In this document: piece by piece, positions 1 to 9,000 of the stretch
How the letters are laid out: each line of letters opens with the position of its first letter
How positions within the stretch are numbered: the stretch's first letter is position 1
Origin: DAOTUB01 sp034437455
Lineage (GTDB): Bacteria; Chloroflexota; Anaerolineae; B4-G1
DNA length: 17,183 bases
Direction of reading: 5' to 3'
NCBI GenBank assembly: GCA_034437455.1
Contig: DAOTUB010000127.1
Coordinates: forward strand, 1 to 17,183
Translations under genes and position numbers: made by a program
Notes under the pieces: generated by a model
Databases searched by the model: none
The model's input: the letters and a program-made list of their open reading frames with translations, nothing else
Told to the model about the DNA's origin: nothing

Positions 1-138
1 CTATATATGCCGGTTTGAAAATACCAATCCCGTATATATGCGGGTAAAGAAAGGCTTGTCTAGGACTTGAATCCTGAACAGAAAGGCCAAACCCCTATAT
101 ATACCGGTTCGCCAAGCGAAGAACGTATATGTGGTGGT
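1..138. repeat. Cluster of four degenerate 15-bp AT-rich repeats
   Basis: Four related units lie at 1-15 (CTATATATGCCGGTT), 31-45 (CGTATATATGCGGGT), 95-109 (CTATATATACCGGTT) and 124-138 (CGTATATGTGGTGGT). Units 1 and 3 match at 14 of 15 positions, and units 2 and 4 at 12 of 15. The spacing is 30, 64 and 29 bp, so they form two pairs about 94 bp apart. Unit 2 with one flanking C (30-45) is nearly palindromic. One reading frame (2-145) carries both pairs with a single internal TGA at 68-70 and yields similar Tyr-rich, beta-strand-like peptides, so this could be degenerate coding sequence rather than operators. The cluster may extend beyond the left edge. Confidence 0.5.
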
Positions 139-200
139 AGGCTAAAAACTTTTATCCAAAGTCCAAGATCAAAAAAGTCGACTCACAAAGAATCGCCGCA

Positions 201-623
201 GTGCGCGGGGTGATCCCCAACTACGGTGCGCAAGGACAACTCTGGGATGAACTATGCGCCTATTTAGCGCAACACAAACTCAAATCGGTAGGATCTTGCT
301 TTACCCTTTACTACGACGAAGGGTACAAAGAACGGGATGTAGACGCAGAAGTATGTGAGCCTGTGCCTGTGGACGCGCCATTGACCAGTCAAGAGCAGGT
401 GAAAGTCTACGAACTGCCTGCGGTTGAGAAGATGGCCTGTGTGGTTCACCATGGCAGCTACGACGACCTCGGACAAGCTTACATGGATCTACTGGCCTGG
501 ATTGAGACCAATGGATATCGCATTACCGGCCCGAACCGAGACGTCTACCTGCGCGGACCAGAATCAAGTGGTGATCCAACCACTTATGTGACCGAGGTGC
601 AGGTTCCGGTCGAAAAGACGTAG
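201..623 (+). CDS. GyrI-like small-molecule (AraC effector) binding domain protein, probably 5'-truncated regulator
   Basis: The 140-residue product matches the GyrI-like/AraC effector-binding fold found alone (SbmC/GyrI) or as the ligand-binding C-terminus of MerR and AraC regulators. Visible family signatures are RGVIPNYG near the N-terminus, the central YYDEGY, VVHHGSYDDLG around residues 83-93, a GYRITGPNRDVYLRGP segment and the terminal TEVQVPVEK with its conserved Glu. The first usable start is GTG 201, with no good Shine-Dalgarno. The frame is open back to 141 (stop TAG 138-140) and encodes family-like residues just before the GTG (IKKVDSQRIAAV), but no ATG, GTG, TTG or CTG occurs there. 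The first strand of the domain is therefore lost from the GTG product. The likeliest reading is a remnant of a MerR-type regulator that lost its helix-turn-helix; start from a rare codon is possible. Nothing indicates its ligand. Confidence 0.72.
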   Translation: MRGVIPNYGAQGQLWDELCAYLAQHKLKSVGSCFTLYYDEGYKERDVDAEVCEPVPVDAPLTSQEQVKVYELPAVEKMACVVHHGSYDDLGQAYMDLLAWIETNGYRITGPNRDVYLRGPESSGDPTTYVTEVQVPVEKT

Positions 624-634
624 CAACTGTACAC

Positions 635-673
635 CTCAGGCTCCCGGCTTCAAGCTCAAGCCGGGGGCCTGAG
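635..673 (+). terminator. Strong hairpin after the GyrI-like gene
   Basis: A 16-bp stem (635-650 pairing with 658-673, one G-U pair) closes a 7-nt loop 11 nt after the stop codon of the GyrI-like gene. The stem is GC-rich but no T-run follows, so it is either a weak or factor-assisted terminator or a mobile palindrome. The rest of the gap to 808 holds only a weak 28-codon open frame. Confidence 0.45.
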
Positions 674-808
674 TGCCGGGAGAATGAATATGCAAGCGAT
701 TACTCAACTCAAACAAGGGCTGGCGACCGAACAGGCGAAAGCCGGGTCCAAGAGGGCTAGCCCCTGCGCGCCATGACACCTATGCGTTATTCTATATGAG
801 GTGAGAGC

Positions 809-1531
809 TTGAGTGCAAGAGAGAGAATTTCTGTGTACAAACCATTGGTGCTGGTGACAATTGCTCTTGTGATCGTTGGCTCAGTAGTGAGTTGTTCGAC
901 ACCGTCGTACACGCTCACTCCCAACCCTACTCCCTACGCTCGATACGAGCCTACAGCATACTATCTCTATCTTCCGTCCGATTACTCCCCCAATCGCGAC
1001 TGGCCGACGTTTGTGGGGATTCACGGTACCGGAGGATCGGGGGCGAATTGTCTGGCGCGGTGGCAAGCGTACGCCGATGAAGAGGGGTTTGTTCTGGTAT
1101 GTCCGTCGTTGGCCGACGAGGGCGGAGGGTGGTATCAAGAAGCGGGGGAGAGATTTCTGAAAAAGATTCTCAAACAAGTGAAGCAAGAATGTCGTATCCA
1201 GAAGCGCGTTTTTCTGGCGGGCTTTTCGGCCGGCGCCGAATTTATCCAGGGATATGCACTTCATTATCCCGACTCTGTCGTGGGGGTCGCGGTCCTGTCC
1301 GCCGGGAATTACTATGAACCTTCTACCCTGAGGGCGAAAGAGGTTCCGTTCCTGGTGGTGATAGGCGATCAGGACAACCCCGTCGGTATCAAGAGCGCCG
1401 AATTGTTCACCGAGACGCTGGAGCAGAAGGGGTTTTCCGTCGAACTGCGCATTCTTCCCGACGTAGGCCACATGGTGACTACTGAGGCGAAGGAAATGAC
1501 CATCGAGTTTTTCCGACAGGTATCCAAATGA
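809..1531 (+). CDS. Lipoprotein alpha/beta hydrolase (LpqC/dienelactone hydrolase-like)
   Basis: The 240-residue protein is probably a membrane-anchored esterase on the outer face of the cytoplasmic membrane. Residues 12-28 are hydrophobic and end in a lipobox-like VVSC, with Cys29 as the predicted lipidated residue. The alpha/beta-hydrolase core follows: HGTGGSG at 72-78 (oxyanion region), nucleophile elbow GFSAG with Ser140, an acid in GDQD (Asp187 or Asp189) and His221 in DVGHM. This layout resembles LpqC-type polyhydroxybutyrate depolymerase and dienelactone hydrolase relatives; the substrate cannot be told from sequence. TTG 809 is the first start after an in-frame stop at 797-799 and sits 4 nt behind AGGTGA within GAGGTGAG (798-805); GTG 833 is an alternative but lies too far from that site. 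Its stop overlaps the next gene's ATG by 4 nt, so the two are likely co-translated. Confidence 0.8.
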   Translation: MSARERISVYKPLVLVTIALVIVGSVVSCSTPSYTLTPNPTPYARYEPTAYYLYLPSDYSPNRDWPTFVGIHGTGGSGANCLARWQAYADEEGFVLVCPSLADEGGGWYQEAGERFLKKILKQVKQECRIQKRVFLAGFSAGAEFIQGYALHYPDSVVGVAVLSAGNYYEPSTLRAKEVPFLVVIGDQDNPVGIKSAELFTETLEQKGFSVELRILPDVGHMVTTEAKEMTIEFFRQVSK

Positions 1532-2762
1532 ACAACCTGGCGCACATCCCTGGGCCTGCCGCCCGACGCATCGCCGTGCGCGTCGCTCCCAGGGCAGAGC
1601 GAGCGCTGCGGCGCGGGCATCCCTGGCTGTTCGAGCGGGCGATCCGCCAGCAGAGCCACGAAGGCGCTCCCGGCGACCTGGCCGTCGTCTTTGACCGCCG
1701 GCGGGACTTTTTGGCCGTGGGCCTGTACGATCCTCATTCGATAATCCGCGTGCGAGTCTTGCAGCACAGGGAACCGGCCACGATTGATCGAGATTGGTTC
1801 AGAGACAGGCTGGAGGCGGCGGCTCAATTACGCGCTCCCCTGCTCGAAGGCCCTCCCGAAGCAGCCACCACCGGCTACCGGCTCGTCCACGGCGAGAACG
1901 ATGGCCTGCCGGGATTGGTCGTCGACCGCTACGAGGGAACACTGGTGTAAAGCTCTACACGCTCGCCTGGATACCCCATCTGCGGGACGTATTGTCTGCA
2001 TTGGAGAGCGTTGCTCCGGCTGAACGGTTGGTTTTGCGCCTCGGTCGGGTGATGTTGGAACAGCCAAGACGTCTGTACGGTTTGAGTGACGGCGCGATCT
2101 TGTCCGGTCCAGAGATTGATGCACCGATTTTGTTCTGGGAAAATGGCCTGTGTTTCGAGGTCGACCCGATTCGCGGGCAAAAGACCGGCTTTTTCCTCGA
2201 TCAGCGGGACAACCGGGCGCGGGTGGAGAAACTCGCCCGTGGCAAAACGGTACTGAACGTCTTTGCCTACACGGGAGGATTCTCGGTGTACGCAGCGCGA
2301 GGCGGCGCGCAGAGCATCGCCAGCGTCGACACGAGCGCGCCGGCGCTGGAGGCCGCGACCCGCAACCTGGCGCGCAATCAGCACGCCCCGCCCCAAGAGA
2401 TCATTGTCGGGGATGCGTTCGAGGTGTTGGCGCGGATGGGGAAAAACGGGCGCCGCTTCGATCTGGTGATCGTCGATCCGCCCGCGTTTGCCCAGAAACA
2501 GACGCAGGTGGCGCAGGCCCTCTCGGCCTACAAGCGACTGACTCGTCTGAGTCTGAGCGTGTTGCGACCGGGAGGTACGTTGGTGCAGGCATCCTGTTCG
2601 AGCCAGGTGGACGCGGAGACGTTTTTCGAGACAGTCCACCGCGCCGCCGTGCAGGCAGGCCGCCCGCTGCGCGAGATCGAACGGACCGGGCACGCGCTGG
2701 ATCATCCGATCACGTTCAAAGAGGGCGCCTATCTCAAGTGTCTCTTTGCCGTGGTTCCTTGA
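1528..2762 (+). pseudogene. rlmI: RlmI-type 23S rRNA (cytosine-C5) methyltransferase, interrupted by a 1-nt frameshift
   Basis: Read with one correction this encodes about 411 residues, close to RlmI (about 396), a class I SAM-dependent enzyme that makes m5C1962 in E. coli 23S rRNA. The first frame (1528-1950, 140 residues) carries the N-terminal PUA domain (RRGHPWLFERAI) and ends YRLVHGENDGLPGLVVDRYEGTLV-stop. The other frame takes over at about 1947 (VKLYTLAW) and holds RGQKTGFFLDQRDNR, SAM motif I (NVFAYTGGFS), VDTSAPALEAA, the DPPAFAQ motif and the catalytic-type Cys in QASCSS. The missing base appears to be a G in CTGGTG at 1942-1947. There is no slippery heptamer, so programmed frameshifting is unlikely; a sequencing error or a recent mutation fits better. 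The ATG overlaps the upstream hydrolase stop (ATGA). If the deletion is real, the C-terminal catalytic part is not translated from this start. Confidence 0.85.
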
Positions 2763-2768
2763 GCTAAC

Positions 2769-2801
2769 AGGTGCAACGCACTTGCCAAGTGCGTTGCACC
2801 T
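2769..2801. repeat. Perfect 33-nt palindrome (REP-like element or terminator)
   Basis: AGGTGCAACGCACTTG, a single C, then its exact reverse complement form a perfect 16-bp dyad 6 nt after the methyltransferase stop and 13 nt before the ygiQ-like ATG. No T-run follows on either strand. The perfection and intergenic position suggest a REP-type or other dispersed palindromic element; it could also stop or stabilise transcripts. Confidence 0.6.
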
Positions 2802-2814
2802 CAAGAGCGAGCAT

Positions 2815-4497
2815 ATGTTTATACCAACTACCCGACAAGAACTCGATGAGCTAGGATGGGACACACTCGACGTGCTCCTGGTCACGGGCGATAGCTACGT
2901 GGACAGCCCGTTCGTTGGCGTGTCCGTGATCGGCCAGGTGTTGCTCAAGGCGGGCTACCGCGTGGGCATCATCGCCCAGCCCGACGCGCAGTCCGAGGAC
3001 ATCTGCCGGTTGGGCGAGCCGGAGCTGTTCTGGGGGGTCACTGGCGGCTGCATCGATTCGATGGTCGCCAACTATACGGCGACGAAAAGGCCCAAGAGAT
3101 CGGACGATCTCACGCCCGGCGGCCAGAACAACCGTCGTCCAGATCGCGCCGTCATCGTCTACGCCAACCTGATCCGGCGCTATTTCAAGGACACCCGGCC
3201 TATCCTGCTGGGCGGTATCGAGGCCAGCCTGCGACGCATCGCGCATTACGATTATTGGTCGGACAAGGTGCGGCGCTCGATCCTGTTCGACGCCAAGGCG
3301 GACATCCTCGTCTACGGCATGGCGGAAAAGACCGTCGTCGCGCTGGCCGAGCGTCTGCGAACAGGCCAGGAGATTCAAGATCTGCGGGGCATCTGCTACA
3401 TCTCCAGGGAGAAGAAAGCGGGCACGATCGAGCTGCCCTCTTTCAAAACGGTGGCACGGGACAAGGGCGCGTTCACCGAAATGTTCCATGCCTTCTACCG
3501 CAACAACGATCCGCTCACGGCGAAGGGGTTGTGCCAGCAGCAGGACACGCGCTACCTGATCCAGAACCCGCCCGCTCCCTACCTCACGCAGCAAGAACTG
3601 GACGACGTGTACGAAATGGACTTTGAGCGCGCCCAGCACCCTTTTTATGAAAAGATGGGGCCGGTCAAGGCATTGCAGACGATCAAGTTCTCCCTCGCCA
3701 CGCACCGGGGGTGTTATGGCGAGTGCAACTTTTGCTCCATCGCCGTCCACCAGGGCAGGACGGTCCGCTGGCGGAGCGAGGATTCTATCGTGAGAGAGGC
3801 GAAGCGCCTGACGGAACTCGACGATTTCAAGGGATACATTCAGGACGTGGGCGGGCCGACGGCGAACATGTACGGATTCGAGTGCGAGAAAAAGATCAGG
3901 CAGGGAACCTGCGAGGACAAACGCTGCCTCTACCCCGAGATCTGTCCGCAGCTAAACGTCGACCACGGTAAGCAGATCGCTCTCCTCAGTCGTTTGAGGA
4001 GAATCAGCAAGGTCAAAAAAGCCTTTGTAGCCTCGGGGATCCGGTATGACCTGGTGCTCGCCGACCGAAAGAACGGCCTCCCATACCTGCGAGGCGTAGT
4101 ACGTCACAACACCTCGGGCCAGATGAAGATCGCGCCCGAACACACAGAAAGCCGCGTCCTGCGCCTGATGGGGAAACCGGGCCGGAAAATCCTGCTCCAA
4201 TTCAGAGACCTGTTCTATAAATTGACCAAAGCCGCCCGCAAAAAACAGTTCCTCACCTATTACCTGATCGCCGCTCACCCCGGTTGCACCGAGCGCGACA
4301 TGCACGCCCTGAGACGATTCGCCAGCCGCCGTCTCCAGATCAACCCGGAACAGGTGCAGATCTTTACCCCGACGCCGTCCACGTATTCCACTCTGATGTA
4401 CCACACAGAGATGGATCCATTCACCGGAGAAAAGCTTTTCGTGGAAAAGAAACTGGCTAAAAAAGCGCGTCAGAAAAGCATACTGGTCAGGAAATAG
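2815..4497 (+). CDS. YgiQ-family (UPF0313) radical SAM protein
   Basis: The 560-residue protein belongs to the YgiQ family, whose biochemical role is not settled. The N-terminal section carries family signatures (VTGDSYVDSP and GIEASLRRIAHYDYW). The radical SAM domain has CYGECNFC, with Cys300, Cys304 and Cys307 placed to bind the 4Fe-4S cluster that cleaves SAM. Further conserved cysteines follow in ECEKK, TCEDKRCLYPEIC. The C-terminal segment (TPTPSTYSTLMY) is present but the protein stops about 180 residues short of E. coli YgiQ (739), as in many shorter family members lacking most of the DUF3362 tail. I chose ATG 2815 because it begins at the family-like MFIPTTRQELDELGWD; a TTG at 2746 would overlap the methyltransferase and read through the palindrome. 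The Shine-Dalgarno is weak (GAGCGAG). It converges on the transporter gene with 1 bp between stops. Confidence 0.88.
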   Translation: MFIPTTRQELDELGWDTLDVLLVTGDSYVDSPFVGVSVIGQVLLKAGYRVGIIAQPDAQSEDICRLGEPELFWGVTGGCIDSMVANYTATKRPKRSDDLTPGGQNNRRPDRAVIVYANLIRRYFKDTRPILLGGIEASLRRIAHYDYWSDKVRRSILFDAKADILVYGMAEKTVVALAERLRTGQEIQDLRGICYISREKKAGTIELPSFKTVARDKGAFTEMFHAFYRNNDPLTAKGLCQQQDTRYLIQNPPAPYLTQQELDDVYEMDFERAQHPFYEKMGPVKALQTIKFSLATHRGCYGECNFCSIAVHQGRTVRWRSEDSIVREAKRLTELDDFKGYIQDVGGPTANMYGFECEKKIRQGTCEDKRCLYPEICPQLNVDHGKQIALLSRLRRISKVKKAFVASGIRYDLVLADRKNGLPYLRGVVRHNTSGQMKIAPEHTESRVLRLMGKPGRKILLQFRDLFYKLTKAARKKQFLTYYLIAAHPGCTERDMHALRRFASRRLQINPEQVQIFTPTPSTYSTLMYHTEMDPFTGEKLFVEKKLAKKARQKSILVRK

Positions 4498-4498
4498 T

Positions 4499-5890
4499 CT
4501 ACTGAGCTAAAGCATCAGCCGTCTCAAGGGCAGCAGCCGCATCGCGCGCCCGTACATCCTCCATCACCGGACGGCTGCGATGCCACAGCCAGACGGTTTG
4601 CGCCAGGGTGCCGATCCCAAAAGCCCCCAGGCCGACGTACAACCCCGTCACCTGTCCCCAGATGACGCCCGCCCACAGGAGCGCGCTGCTGGTGAGCAAA
4701 TAGATCACCACCGCTTCGGTGATGCCGCGCGTGCGCCGGCTGCGGACGAGGGCGCCCTGATACCAACTGTAGACAGCGTTCAAGGCGGGCAGCGGCAGAG
4801 CGACCCATAGGCTTTGACGAGCCATATCGATCAGGCGTGGCTCCAACGCCGACACGCGCCCAAACCAGAACGTCGCCAGAGGGGTAGCGGCTACGCTCAC
4901 CAACAAGACGACGGTCAGCGTGGTCAGCAGAACGGTGAAACGACGCAAGTTGTGCCATGAATGTGGCTCGTCCAGAAGCGTGATCACGACCTCGTTGTAT
5001 GCCAGCCCCATGCTCCGCAGGAGGAAGATAAACCCGGTGACGACCTGCCAGACGGCCAGCGATTCCAGGGCGTTGGGCATGCGGCTGATCGCTGCGGTGC
5101 CTACCGGCTGCACCACCAGCGTCAGGAGCGAGGTCATGGCGAGCGGAACGTAGAATGAGAGAAACGCGCGCAAGGTCAAAGACTGCTCGACGGGCGGGGC
5201 CTGCCTGAGTTGATCGCGCAGCACGGGCCGCACGCGCAGCCCGGCGTAGAGCGCCTCGACAACGACCCCCGTGGCAAGGGACCCGGTGGCGACGACGATA
5301 CCGGGAAGGGTGCCGATCAGATAGCCCGCTGCCAGCATCAGTCCATTGGAGCTGAGCCGGAGCAACGTCCCCACGCTCACGGCCCGCGAGTGACCGAAGC
5401 GGATCAGCACGCCTTGATTAAAGCGACGGTAGGCGATGGCCCACGTCCAGGGAGTCATGAGCATCAGGCCCAGGCGAGCCGGTTCGACGATCTCTGCCGG
5501 CGCGCCGATGATGCCGACGACGACCACGTGGTAAAGCGGCGTGAAGGCGACCAGCACGTGCAGCACGGTCAAGATCGCCCCCGCGCTCATCATAAAGCGG
5601 CGCAATTTGAGATAGGAATCCCAGTCTTTGCTGAGAGTCGTGGAGGCGGATAGGAGCATGATGATCGGAGACTCGACGATCAGCGCCAGGGAGTAGACGA
5701 CGCCGAGGGCCGCCAGGTTGATCTCTGGTTCGGCCAGCCGCGCCACGACGGCGCTCAGCGTGGGAGATTCGGCGGCCATCAGCAGCCAACTGGCGGCCAG
5801 CGGCCACCAGGCGCGCGCGATGTGGCGCATCGGCAACCGCGCCTGGGGATTATCCTTGTTCAAGCGATGTTCAGCGGTCATCCAGCGCAT
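4499..5890 (-). CDS. MATE/MOP-superfamily membrane transporter, ANKH-like
   Basis: The 463-residue product is a polytopic membrane protein with roughly ten to twelve hydrophobic segments along its length and a short polar C-terminal tail. The N-terminal stretch (WPLAASWLLMAAE, then LALIVESPIIMLLSAST) and the second-half repeat (FYVPLAMTSLLTLVVQP, then VVTGFIFLLRSMG) give the two-fold layout of MOP flippases and recall the ANKH (progressive ankylosis) family, whose animal member exports ATP, citrate or pyrophosphate. This is recognition of pattern, not alignment, and the substrate is unknown. Start choice: AGGAGG at 5893-5898 lies only 2 nt from ATG 5890 and 11 nt from a second in-frame ATG at 5881, so either may be used. 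A consensus promoter lies just upstream. The gene appears to be a single-gene transcript. Confidence 0.72.
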   Translation of the reverse strand: MRWMTAEHRLNKDNPQARLPMRHIARAWWPLAASWLLMAAESPTLSAVVARLAEPEINLAALGVVYSLALIVESPIIMLLSASTTLSKDWDSYLKLRRFMMSAGAILTVLHVLVAFTPLYHVVVVGIIGAPAEIVEPARLGLMLMTPWTWAIAYRRFNQGVLIRFGHSRAVSVGTLLRLSSNGLMLAAGYLIGTLPGIVVATGSLATGVVVEALYAGLRVRPVLRDQLRQAPPVEQSLTLRAFLSFYVPLAMTSLLTLVVQPVGTAAISRMPNALESLAVWQVVTGFIFLLRSMGLAYNEVVITLLDEPHSWHNLRRFTVLLTTLTVVLLVSVAATPLATFWFGRVSALEPRLIDMARQSLWVALPLPALNAVYSWYQGALVRSRRTRGITEAVVIYLLTSSALLWAGVIWGQVTGLYVGLGAFGIGTLAQTVWLWHRSRPVMEDVRARDAAAALETADALAQ

Positions 5891-5934
5891 AGCCTCCTGT
5901 GAAATTCGTCTTTTTCATTGAGTGCAAGACGCAA

Positions 5935-5963
5935 AGTATACTCCAGGTAAGGAGGACTGTCAA
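5935..5963 (-). promoter_or_regulatory. Consensus sigma-70 promoter for the MOP-type transporter
   Basis: On the - strand TTGACA (5958-5963) and TATACT (5935-5940) are separated by exactly 17 bp. Transcription should begin near 5928, giving a leader of about 40 nt before the transporter start. It matches the -35 consensus fully and the -10 at five of six bases. Confidence 0.8.
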
Positions 5964-5998
5964 TGTAGATTCCGCAGAAAGCAAAGCATGGACAGCGA

Positions 5999-6032
5999 AC
6001 CGCCCCGTGACCCATCCGGGCCACAGGGCGGT
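5999..6032 (-). terminator. Hairpin terminator downstream of nifJ
   Basis: A 15-bp stem with G-U pairs and a GGAT tetraloop (- strand) lies about 60 nt after the nifJ stop. It is followed by a T-containing stretch rather than a clean T-run. It sits between nifJ and the promoter of the transporter, where a terminator is expected. Confidence 0.55.
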
Positions 6033-6092
6033 CGCCCCTCCTTTTCGGTGAGAGCGGTGAGGGTATGCCTCGCCGCAGATCTGAAGAATTGA

Positions 6093-9000
6093 CTAATCCA
6101 TCTCCGCCCACTGCTGGTACATCTTGAACCGCTCGGCCACGTCCTTCTTGGCCTTGACCAAAAGTTTCTCCGCTCGCTCCGGGTCCGACTGCTTGAGCAT
6201 GCGGAAGCGGTTTTCGGCGTACATGTACTCCTCGAGCGGGATTGTCGGCTCTTTGGAATCGAGAATGAGCGGGTTCCGGCCCTCGGCCTTTAGCCGCGGG
6301 TCGTAGCGGAACAGGACCCAGGCGCCCGAATCGACCGACATCTTTTGGTAGCGCAGGCCCTCGGTCATGTTGATGCCGTGCATGATGCAGTGCGAGTTGG
6401 CGATGATGATCGAAGGCCCGTCGTAGGACTCGGCCTCGATGAAGGCCCTCACCGTCTGGGCGGGATTCGCCCCCATCGCGACCCGCGCGACGTAGACGGT
6501 GCCATAGGTCATCATCATCATGCCCAGGTCCTTCTTGCCGATCGGCTTGCCGGCCGCGGCGAATTGGGCGACCGCGCCCATCGGCGTCGCCTTCGACATC
6601 TGGCCGCCGGTGTTGGAATAGACCTCCGTATCCAGAACCAGGATGTTGATGTTCCGACCGGACGCCATTACGTGATCCAGGCCGCCGTAGCCGATGTCGT
6701 AGGCCCAACCATCGCCGCCGATGGTCCAGACCGACTTTTTGACCAGGTAGTCGGCCACCGAGAGCAACTGCTCGTGGTCGCCGCACGCCGTCAGGATGTC
6801 CTTGAGCGCGTCAACGCGAGCGCGTTGGGTCTCGATCCCTTCCTGCGTGCTCTGATCGGCATTCTTGATGTCGTCAAAGAGCGCGTGATTCTTCTGGCAA
6901 TGCTCGCACTCACACTCGTAGGCTTTGTCGAGCAATTCGAGCGCGTATTCGGACAGCTTATCCACGGTGAGACGCATCCCCATCCCCAATTCTGCTGCGT
7001 CCTCGAACAGCGAGTTGTTCCAGGTCGGGCCGCGGCCATCTCCGCGCTGACAGTACGGCGTGGTGGGCAGGTTGCCGCCCCAGATGGAGGAGCAGCCCGT
7101 GGCGTTGGCGATGATCGCCCGGTCGCCAAAGAGCTGCGTCATCAGCTTGGCGTAGGGCGTCTCGCCGCAGCCCGCGCATGCTCCCGAGAACTCGAGCAGC
7201 GGACGGAGGAGCTGACTACCCTTGACCGTGTTCCGCCTGAAGAGCGAGGGATCGGTCTCGGGCAGGCTCAGGAAGAACTCGAAATTCTCTCCCTCCTGCT
7301 CGCGCAAGGGGATCTGATCCGCCATGTTGATGGCGCGGATGTCGGTCTTTTGGCCCTGCTCGTCCTTCTTGCGGGCCGGGCAGTTGTAGACGCAGGCCCC
7401 GCAGCCGGTGCAGTCCTCCGGCGCCACCTGGACGGTCCACTTCAACCCCTTGAAGGACTTGCCCCTGGCGTCCACTGATTTGAACGTCGGCGGCGCGTCC
7501 TCCAGCAGGGCGGGATCGTAGGCCTTGACGCGGATCGCCGCGTGCGGGCAGATCAGCGAGCACATCGCGCACTGAATGCAGACGTCAGGCTCCCAGACGG
7601 GGATCTCGGTGGCGATGTTCCGCTTTTCGTACTGGGTGGTAGCTGTGGGATAGGTGCCGTCGGCGGGCAGCTTCGATACAGGGAGTTGCTCGCCGCGCCC
7701 AGCGATGATCTCGCCCAGCACGTCCTGCACGAAATCGGGAGCGTCCTCCGGCACCGGCGGCGGCATCTCGATGGTGCTGGTGACCTCGTTCGGGTAATTG
7801 ACTTCCTGGACGCCGGTGATGCCGGCGTCAATGGCGTCATAGTTCATCTGGACGACTTTCTTGCCGCGCTTGCCGTAGGTCTTTTTGGCAAATTCCTTCA
7901 TCAGCTCGATAGATTCATCCTCCGGCAGGATGCCCGAGATTTTGAAGAACGCAGCCTGCATTATCGTGTTGATGCGCACGCCCAGCCCCAGCTCCTTGGC
8001 CGTCTCGTAGGCGTCAATGACGTAGAACTGGGCTTGCTTCTCGATCAACTGCTCCTGCACCCGGCGGGGCAGGTGATCCCACACCTCGTCCGCGCCATAG
8101 GGGCTGTTGAGCAGGAATGTGCCGCCCTGGTTGAGAGGGCCGAGCATGTCGTATTTTTCCAGGAAGCTGAAATTGTGGCAGCCCACAAATTCGGAGCGGT
8201 TGATCAGGTACGTGCTACGGATCGGGCTCTGGCCAAAGCGCAGGTGCGAGATGGTGCGCGCGCCGGCTCGCTTCGAGTCGTACACAAAGTAGCCCTGGGC
8301 GTAATTGTCGGTGGCGTCGCCAATGATCTTGATCGAGTTCTTGTTCGCGCCGACGGTGCCGTCGGAACCCAGGCCCCAGAACATGGCCCGGTGGACGCCC
8401 TTCGGTTCGGCGGAGAAGGTGGGGTCGTAATCCAGGCTGGTGAACGTCACGTCGTCGTCGATGCCGACGGTAAAGTGGTTCTTGGGTTTTTCCGCCTTTA
8501 GATTGTCGAGCACGGCCTTGCACATCCCGGCGTTGAACTCGCCGGAACCGAGGCCGTAGCGACCGCCGACGATCTTGGGCCAATCCTCCAGCTCGATCAG
8601 TCCCTCGCCCATCGCCTCGCCGACGGCGTTGCGCACGTCGAGGTAGAGCGGCTCGCCCTGCGAGCCTGGCTCTTTGGTGCGGTCGAGCACGGCGATGGCC
8701 TTGACCGTCTCTGGCAAGACCTGGGCAAAATGCTTGGTCGACCAGGGCCGGAAGAGCCGCACCTTGATCAAGCCGACTTTTTCGCCTTGTGAGACCAGGT
8801 ATTCGACCGTCTCCTGCATCGCCTCACCGCCGGAGCCCATCATCACCACCACGCGCTCGGCGTCGGGCGCGCCGTAGTAATCGAACAGGCGGTACTGGCG
8901 ACCGACGGTCTGGGCAAACTTGTCCATGTACTTTTGGACGATGTCAGGCGTGGCCAGGTAGTAGGGGTTGACCGTCTCGCGGGCGGCGAAAAAGACGTCG

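Noticed and set aside
690..776. 28-codon open frame starting ATG 690 behind GGGAG
   Set aside because: It is too short, has no recognisable motif and lies beside a hairpin; the codons do not resemble a known peptide. I could not support it as a gene.
2746..2814. Upstream TTG start for the ygiQ-like gene
   Set aside because: The extra 23 residues would be encoded by the methyltransferase end and the palindrome, and the family N-terminus begins at ATG 2815.
6345..7478. Long + strand open frame of 377 codons within nifJ
   Set aside because: It is antisense to clear PFOR sequence and reflects GC-rich codon bias; the translation has no family features.
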